NCBI GenBank assembly: GCA_041394945.1
Contig: JAWKHH010000001.1
Coordinates: 1,364,001-1,428,000 of the forward strand
Length of the DNA stretch: 64,000 nucleotides
Direction: 5' to 3'
Source of the DNA: Bryobacteraceae bacterium
GTDB lineage: Bacteria; Acidobacteriota; Terriglobia; Bryobacterales; Bryobacteraceae
The number at the start of each line of letters is the position of its first letter. Positions within the stretch are counted from its first letter, which is position 1. The notes under the pieces were generated by a model that searched no databases, was not told the DNA's origin, and saw only the letters and a program-made list of their open reading frames with translations. The position numbers and the translations under genes were made by a program. Positions 60,256 through 64,000 of the stretch are shown in pieces.

Positions 60256-61226
60256 AACGCCGGTCGCTGCTGACCGGAGCCGCCCTAGCAGGAACCGGCG
60301 GCCTCGCCACTCGTCAATTCTGGCCTGCTCGCGTTCCAGGCCGGCGTCCGCTTATGTCGCACGTGGCGATCATCAAGTGCGATCGCTACGAACTGGTTTC
60401 GCGCGCAGTCGCCGATGGATTTCGACTGATCCGGCCGCCTGTTGCCGGAAAGCGCGTCCTGCTGAAGCCCAACCTCGTCGAGTACTCACCGACCACTCCC
60501 ATCAACACTCATCCGGTGCTGATCGCAGCGGTCATTGACGAGCTATACAGGCTAGGCGCCGCAAGTGTTGTGGTAGGCGACGGACCAGGGCACGTCCGCG
60601 ACACCGACCTCCTCCTTCACGAATCCGGTCTCCAGGCACAACTCGATGCCGTGGGCCGGGCGCGTTTCGTTGACCTGAACTTCGACTCCGTAGTTCGCGT
60701 GCCGGCGAAAACGGGCCTGACGCAGTTGGGAGAGCTCTGGCTGCCAGAGACGGTGATGTCCGCGGACGTCGTGATTTCGATGCCGAAGATCAAGACTCAC
60801 CACTGGGCCGGGGTCACGTTGAGTCTCAAGAATCTCTTTGGAGTCGTTCCTGGTTCCGTTTACGGCTGGCCCAAGAATGTCCTGCACTGGGAAGGCATCG
60901 AGAACTCTATCGTCGAGCTCGCTGCGGCGGTCCCAATCCATCACGTCGTCGCCGACGGCATCGAGGCAATGGAAGGCAACGGGCCTCTGCACGGTTCGAT
61001 GAAGCCGCTCGGCTGCCTCGTCTTCGCCGATGACCCGCTCGCGGCGGATGCCACCGGTTGCCGCTTGATGGGCATTGAACCGGCGCGCGTCCGGCATCTC
61101 GCGATGGGGTCGGCGCTCGGGAATATTGAGGTGAGCAAAATCGAGCAGCGCGGTGATCGGCCCGAGCACATAACGGTCCCATTTGATCTGCTTCCCGAGT
61201 TCGGCTTTCTTCAAGCTGCAACCTGA
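60252..61226 (+). CDS. Tat-exported DUF362 protein
   Basis: A 324-residue protein. It begins KRRSLLTGAALAGTG, a twin-arginine signal, so it is probably exported folded. The DUF362 core has KRVLLKPNLVEYSP, VVVGDGPGHVRD, VVISMPKIKTHHWAGVTLSL, KNLFGVVPGSVY and VFADDPLAADATGCRLMG. DUF362 members may bind a metal or cluster, but few Cys are found here. It is coupled to the terpene-cyclase-fold gene. The link to conjugation is unclear; it may be cargo. Confidence 0.8.
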   Translation: MKRRSLLTGAALAGTGGLATRQFWPARVPGRRPLMSHVAIIKCDRYELVSRAVADGFRLIRPPVAGKRVLLKPNLVEYSPTTPINTHPVLIAAVIDELYRLGAASVVVGDGPGHVRDTDLLLHESGLQAQLDAVGRARFVDLNFDSVVRVPAKTGLTQLGELWLPETVMSADVVISMPKIKTHHWAGVTLSLKNLFGVVPGSVYGWPKNVLHWEGIENSIVELAAAVPIHHVVADGIEAMEGNGPLHGSMKPLGCLVFADDPLAADATGCRLMGIEPARVRHLAMGSALGNIEVSKIEQRGDRPEHITVPFDLLPEFGFLQAAT

Positions 61227-61410
61227 TTCCGCAAGTCCTCTATGAGTCTCCGGATCTGCCGCGCCGCCGACGACATGTCGAAGGCGATGATCCGCGGGTA
61301 GGTACGAGCCATTTCGGAATCGCGGATGAATGTGGATACCCTCTAGGCGGATCCAGGCGTCTGGGCAAACGTGAGTCTGCCTTTTGCACGAAGCTCCGCC
61401 CCTGTTCTGT

Positions 61411-61416
61411 TATGAT
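61411..61416 (+). promoter_or_regulatory. extended -10 promoter candidate
   Basis: TATGAT at 61411-61416 has TG one base upstream (TGTTATGAT), an extended -10. A transcript from about 61423 would have a short leader to the ATG at 61435. The -35 is unclear. It supports 61435 as the DUF262 gene start. Confidence 0.35.
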
Positions 61417-61434
61417 GACGTCCTACGCGGTTCG

Positions 61435-63135
61435 ATGTACGAAACCTTTAACTCGCAGTCTAAGAACATCGGCGAGCTCTTGGGGGGCAATGAACGCGCC
61501 CGCATTGTCGTTCCAAAGTTCCAGCGCGGCTATAGCTGGGAGAAGAAGCACGTTGAAGCATTTTGGACTGACATCACAACCTTTCAAAGAGAGGGCCAAG
61601 TCAAGGGTGGCCCGGACAAGTATTTCCTGGGGCCGATCGTGCTGCAGCAGGAATCGAAGGACGTCATCCATCTCCTCGACGGCCAACAACGCCTTGCCAC
61701 GGCCACTATTCTCTTCACTGCTATCCGCGACGCCGCACGCGAACTGAAGATCCAAGCGGCAACCGACTTTGCGCGGGACGTTCAGCGGGAGATGATCGAG
61801 AAGTCAGCCTCTAGCGGCTACTCCCTGGTAATGGGGGAAATGGATCAGCTCTACTTTGCGGAGACCATCCAGATGGACCCTCCCGCGAACAAGAAGGCTG
61901 CTCTCCGCTCCCATCGGAACATCCAAAAGACAAAAACCGTTTTGGGCGAAGCTGTAAGGAAATCCATTTCGGGCCTAGACCCCGCAACGGCACTAGCATC
62001 GCTCAAGGAGCTCTATCAGGCCGTCCGCAGTGATCTGGTGATGGCATGCATCCCGGTAGCCTCCGAGCGGGATGCATTCCGTATCTTTGAAACGCTCAAT
62101 GACCGCGGCTTGCGCTTGTCCGTTCCAGACCTCTTGCTCAATTACCTGATGCGGGTTGCAGCCGATGACAACGAGCGGCGCCAGATCCGGAATTTCTGGA
62201 ATGAAATGCTCGAACAGTTGGGACGCCGCGATATCAACCGCTTCCTAAGGCACATGTGGGTCTCGAAGTACGGTGACTTGAAATCGAAGGACTTGTTCAC
62301 GGCCCTTAAGGAGGAGATTGAATCCAAGCACGTTCAAAGCCTGGAATTCACACGCACATGTGCCGACGAGTGTGAGTCCTATGTCCGGCTCCTCGATCTT
62401 GACGAGGAACACTTAGGTAAGGCCACACCATTCGTCCGCGTCCTCGCACGCCAATTAGACGTGCAACCCTCGCTGCCCATGATGCTTTCTAGCTACCGGT
62501 TATTGGACGCAAACGAATTCGAGAAGGTTGTACGCTGGATGGTCGTTTTCGTGGTGCGCTACTCCGTTGTTTCCCGGCTCGACTCGGGCGGATTAGAGAC
62601 GGTTTTCTTCGCTCTTGCCCAGGAGATTCGCGCCAGAATGAGCGATCCGAAGCACGCCAAGAGCGTCCTCGCCCACATTAAAGAAACGCTGACCAAGAAT
62701 GCGCCCTCGGATGACCAAGTCAAGGCGGCGGTTGCGGAACTGATCCTTGAGAACGACGAGGCGAAGTATCTCCTGAGCCGGCTAGCCACGCGAATGCAGA
62801 CCAACACCAAAGAAGTGAAGGTGGACGAGGCAAATCTTGAGCACGTGTTTCCGAAGAACCCGGCAAAGGAATGGAAAGAGCAAGAGGCGATGGAACCGCT
62901 CCTGTGGCACATCGGGAATCTGACCATGCTCGGCGAACGCCTAAACCGCGATGCCGCCAACAAGGAGTTCGCGGTTAAGGCACCACACTACTCCAAGAAT
63001 TCCGAATTGGAGATGGCCCAGGACATCGCTAGAACCTACAAGGAGTGGAACAAGGATACGATTTCCGACCGGGCCAGACGGCTTGCTCCCTTGGTTATCG
63101 AGGTATGGGACTTCGACAATCCGTCGAGGGTCTGA
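61435..63135 (+). CDS. GmrSD-like DUF262/DUF1524 nuclease
   Basis: A 566-residue protein. The N-terminal DUF262 domain has VVPKFQRGYSWEKKHVEAFW, KYFLGPIVLQ and the signature LLDGQQRLATATILF, an NTP-binding ParB-like site. The C-terminal DUF1524 HNH-type domain has EANLEHVFPKNPAKEW and WHIGNLTMLGERLNRDAAN. GmrSD enzymes cut modified DNA using NTP (type IV restriction). ATG at 61435 is preferred to a TTG at 61384. It lies alone on the plus strand between the DUF362 gene and the helix-turn-helix gene. Confidence 0.88.
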   Translation: MYETFNSQSKNIGELLGGNERARIVVPKFQRGYSWEKKHVEAFWTDITTFQREGQVKGGPDKYFLGPIVLQQESKDVIHLLDGQQRLATATILFTAIRDAARELKIQAATDFARDVQREMIEKSASSGYSLVMGEMDQLYFAETIQMDPPANKKAALRSHRNIQKTKTVLGEAVRKSISGLDPATALASLKELYQAVRSDLVMACIPVASERDAFRIFETLNDRGLRLSVPDLLLNYLMRVAADDNERRQIRNFWNEMLEQLGRRDINRFLRHMWVSKYGDLKSKDLFTALKEEIESKHVQSLEFTRTCADECESYVRLLDLDEEHLGKATPFVRVLARQLDVQPSLPMMLSSYRLLDANEFEKVVRWMVVFVVRYSVVSRLDSGGLETVFFALAQEIRARMSDPKHAKSVLAHIKETLTKNAPSDDQVKAAVAELILENDEAKYLLSRLATRMQTNTKEVKVDEANLEHVFPKNPAKEWKEQEAMEPLLWHIGNLTMLGERLNRDAANKEFAVKAPHYSKNSELEMAQDIARTYKEWNKDTISDRARRLAPLVIEVWDFDNPSRV

Positions 63136-63387
63136 CATAACCGCCGTCAAATGACTTCCAGATTGATTCAATCGGCGCGCACGTTGTTCCTACCCTCAAG
63201 ATGATCTGAAGCGCCGTGATTTGAAGATTGAAGTCACTCTGATCTGATCCGGTAGGCGCGAAGTAGCATCTCCGAAGCTCGACTCGCGTGACCTACCCAG
63301 TCTCGTACCGAATCGGTTTGACATGCTTGGACGGAGTCGAGTGGCGACGTTCCACCGGGTACTTGACGAATCCTCAGCGGAGTCCCT

Positions 63388-63969
63388 TCAGTCGAGCAGA
63401 CCCCTGACGCTCGGACGCCTCACGCTGAGCGACGGATCGTTGTAGCCGTTCAAGACTAACCACTCCTTTTGATCGCGCGGTAGCCTGGAATACGGAATGA
63501 GCTCCGGGTGCTCTCGCAGCAGGTCTCCGAAGGAGGTCTCCGCGATCCCGCCCTTGAATCGGCGGAGCACGCCCCGATCAAGGAGCCGGTACACGGATGC
63601 GCGAGAGACTCCAAGATCGGCTGCCACCTGCGTGACCGTCAGTGATTGTCGGTCCAGTTCGTCACTGAGTCGAGCGTCATCCGATGTCAGTCGGCAGCGG
63701 CGACTCCGGTACTTCTTGACCGCCGCTGGAGTTCTTGCAGGCAGAGCGGCGGTCTCGGTTTGGACTGCCGCGATTTCTTCGGGCGCCCACCGTGGCCTCT
63801 CCGTCCAGGGCCACTGTCCCCGAGGCAGCGCTCGGCGCAAAAACTGCTGAACGGCACCGATAGATCTGCCGAACCGGGCGGCGATTTCGCCGATCGAGGG
63901 TCTCTCGTCCGGCGGCATACGCGCCCACTCCAATAACGATCTGGCTTCGGTGGTGGTCCAGCCCTTCAT
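63388..63969 (-). CDS. helix-turn-helix DNA-binding protein
   Basis: A 193-residue protein with two DNA-binding parts. The first 50 residues (WTTTEARSLLEWARMP, IGEIAARFGRSIGAVQQFL) look like a SANT/Myb-like or GcrA-like domain. Near residue 108 is LTVTQVAADLGVSRASVYRL, a classic helix-turn-helix. The C-terminus is Pro/Arg-rich (RLPRDQKEWLVLNGYNDPSL). It is a regulator or excisionase-like protein. The ATG is near the window end, so its promoter is cut off. Confidence 0.75.
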   Translation of the reverse strand: MKGWTTTEARSLLEWARMPPDERPSIGEIAARFGRSIGAVQQFLRRALPRGQWPWTERPRWAPEEIAAVQTETAALPARTPAAVKKYRSRRCRLTSDDARLSDELDRQSLTVTQVAADLGVSRASVYRLLDRGVLRRFKGGIAETSFGDLLREHPELIPYSRLPRDQKEWLVLNGYNDPSLSVRRPSVRGLLD

Positions 63970-64000
63970 CGCCTGCGCGTGGAACCTCGCGATCGAGGTC

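Noticed and set aside
61211..61312. 33-aa minus-strand ORF (MARTYPRIIAFDMSSAARQI...) convergent with the DUF362 gene
   Set aside because: It is too short and has no ribosome site. It could be a relic of a larger gene, but nothing supports this.
1..64000. CRISPR arrays, tRNA or rRNA genes
   Set aside because: I saw no regularly spaced 20-40 bp repeats and no tRNA-like T-loop/acceptor pattern while reading. This is a visual check, not a search.

Overview
The window reads as a stretch of a large conjugative element (plasmid or integrated conjugative element) from a high-GC, Gram-negative bacterium. An Acidobacteriota-type host is my best guess from the overall gene mix, but that is inference only: there is no rRNA, tRNA or marker gene to confirm it. 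No relaxase, integrase, att site or proven origin is visible, so plasmid versus integrated element stays open.

Layout. (1) 2-597 (+): the end of a cut-off gene and a tiny coupled ORF. (2) 594-4043 (-): a PRTRC operon (E, C, small ORF, F, B, ThiF). (3) 4098-13685 (-): plasmid-maintenance genes: SSB, a DUF3150-like protein, a radical SAM/DUF2997/DUF1257/Ycf46-like AAA cluster, a CPBP protease, a Gp157-like protein and an SNF2-type helicase. A DUF1016 nuclease (13765-14835, +) interrupts the strand pattern. (4) 14799-25427 (-): a DUF6094-type methyltransferase, zinc-binding and HD-like small proteins, an archaeo-eukaryotic-type primase, a Shedu-like nuclease, RNase HI, a Rad52-like annealing protein and a replication-relaxation protein. 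Before the last of these lies a gene-poor region with a C-rich strand and nested inverted repeats (about 24.37-24.62 kb).

(5) Three type IV secretion blocks, all on the minus strand: 25432-29705 (coupling ATPase VirD4/TraG, VirB9-like protein, coiled-coil and small membrane proteins), 39202-47540 (VirB8, VirB6, two VirB5-like paralogues, VirB4, VirB3 and VirB2-like proteins) and 53020-59099 (membrane-anchored tandem AAA ATPase, VirB10, a second VirB9-like protein, VirB1 transglycosylase, MoxR-type AAA). No VirB11 is seen. Between and after the blocks sit cargo or defence genes, mostly on the plus strand: an N6-adenine methyltransferase/PD-(D/E)XK nuclease pair with a solitary class III cyclase-like protein (34.2-39.0 kb), a SIR2-like/STAND protein paired with a P-loop/TOPRIM protein (47.9-52.9 kb), and a GmrSD-like DUF262/DUF1524 protein (61.4-63.1 kb). 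A two-gene operon of a terpene-cyclase-fold protein and a Tat-exported DUF362 protein (59.4-61.2 kb) has no obvious link to conjugation.

Most notable are: an 881-residue protein at 29785-32430 that carries both signatures of a single-chain two-barrel RNA polymerase (a K-G pair near residue 188 and an Asp triad D-Y-D-F-D at 476-480); the SIR2-STAND/TOPRIM pair, with an altered Walker lysine; and a shared 10-bp repeat (GACATCCCAC) placed with 33-bp periodicity in two distant divergent promoter regions.
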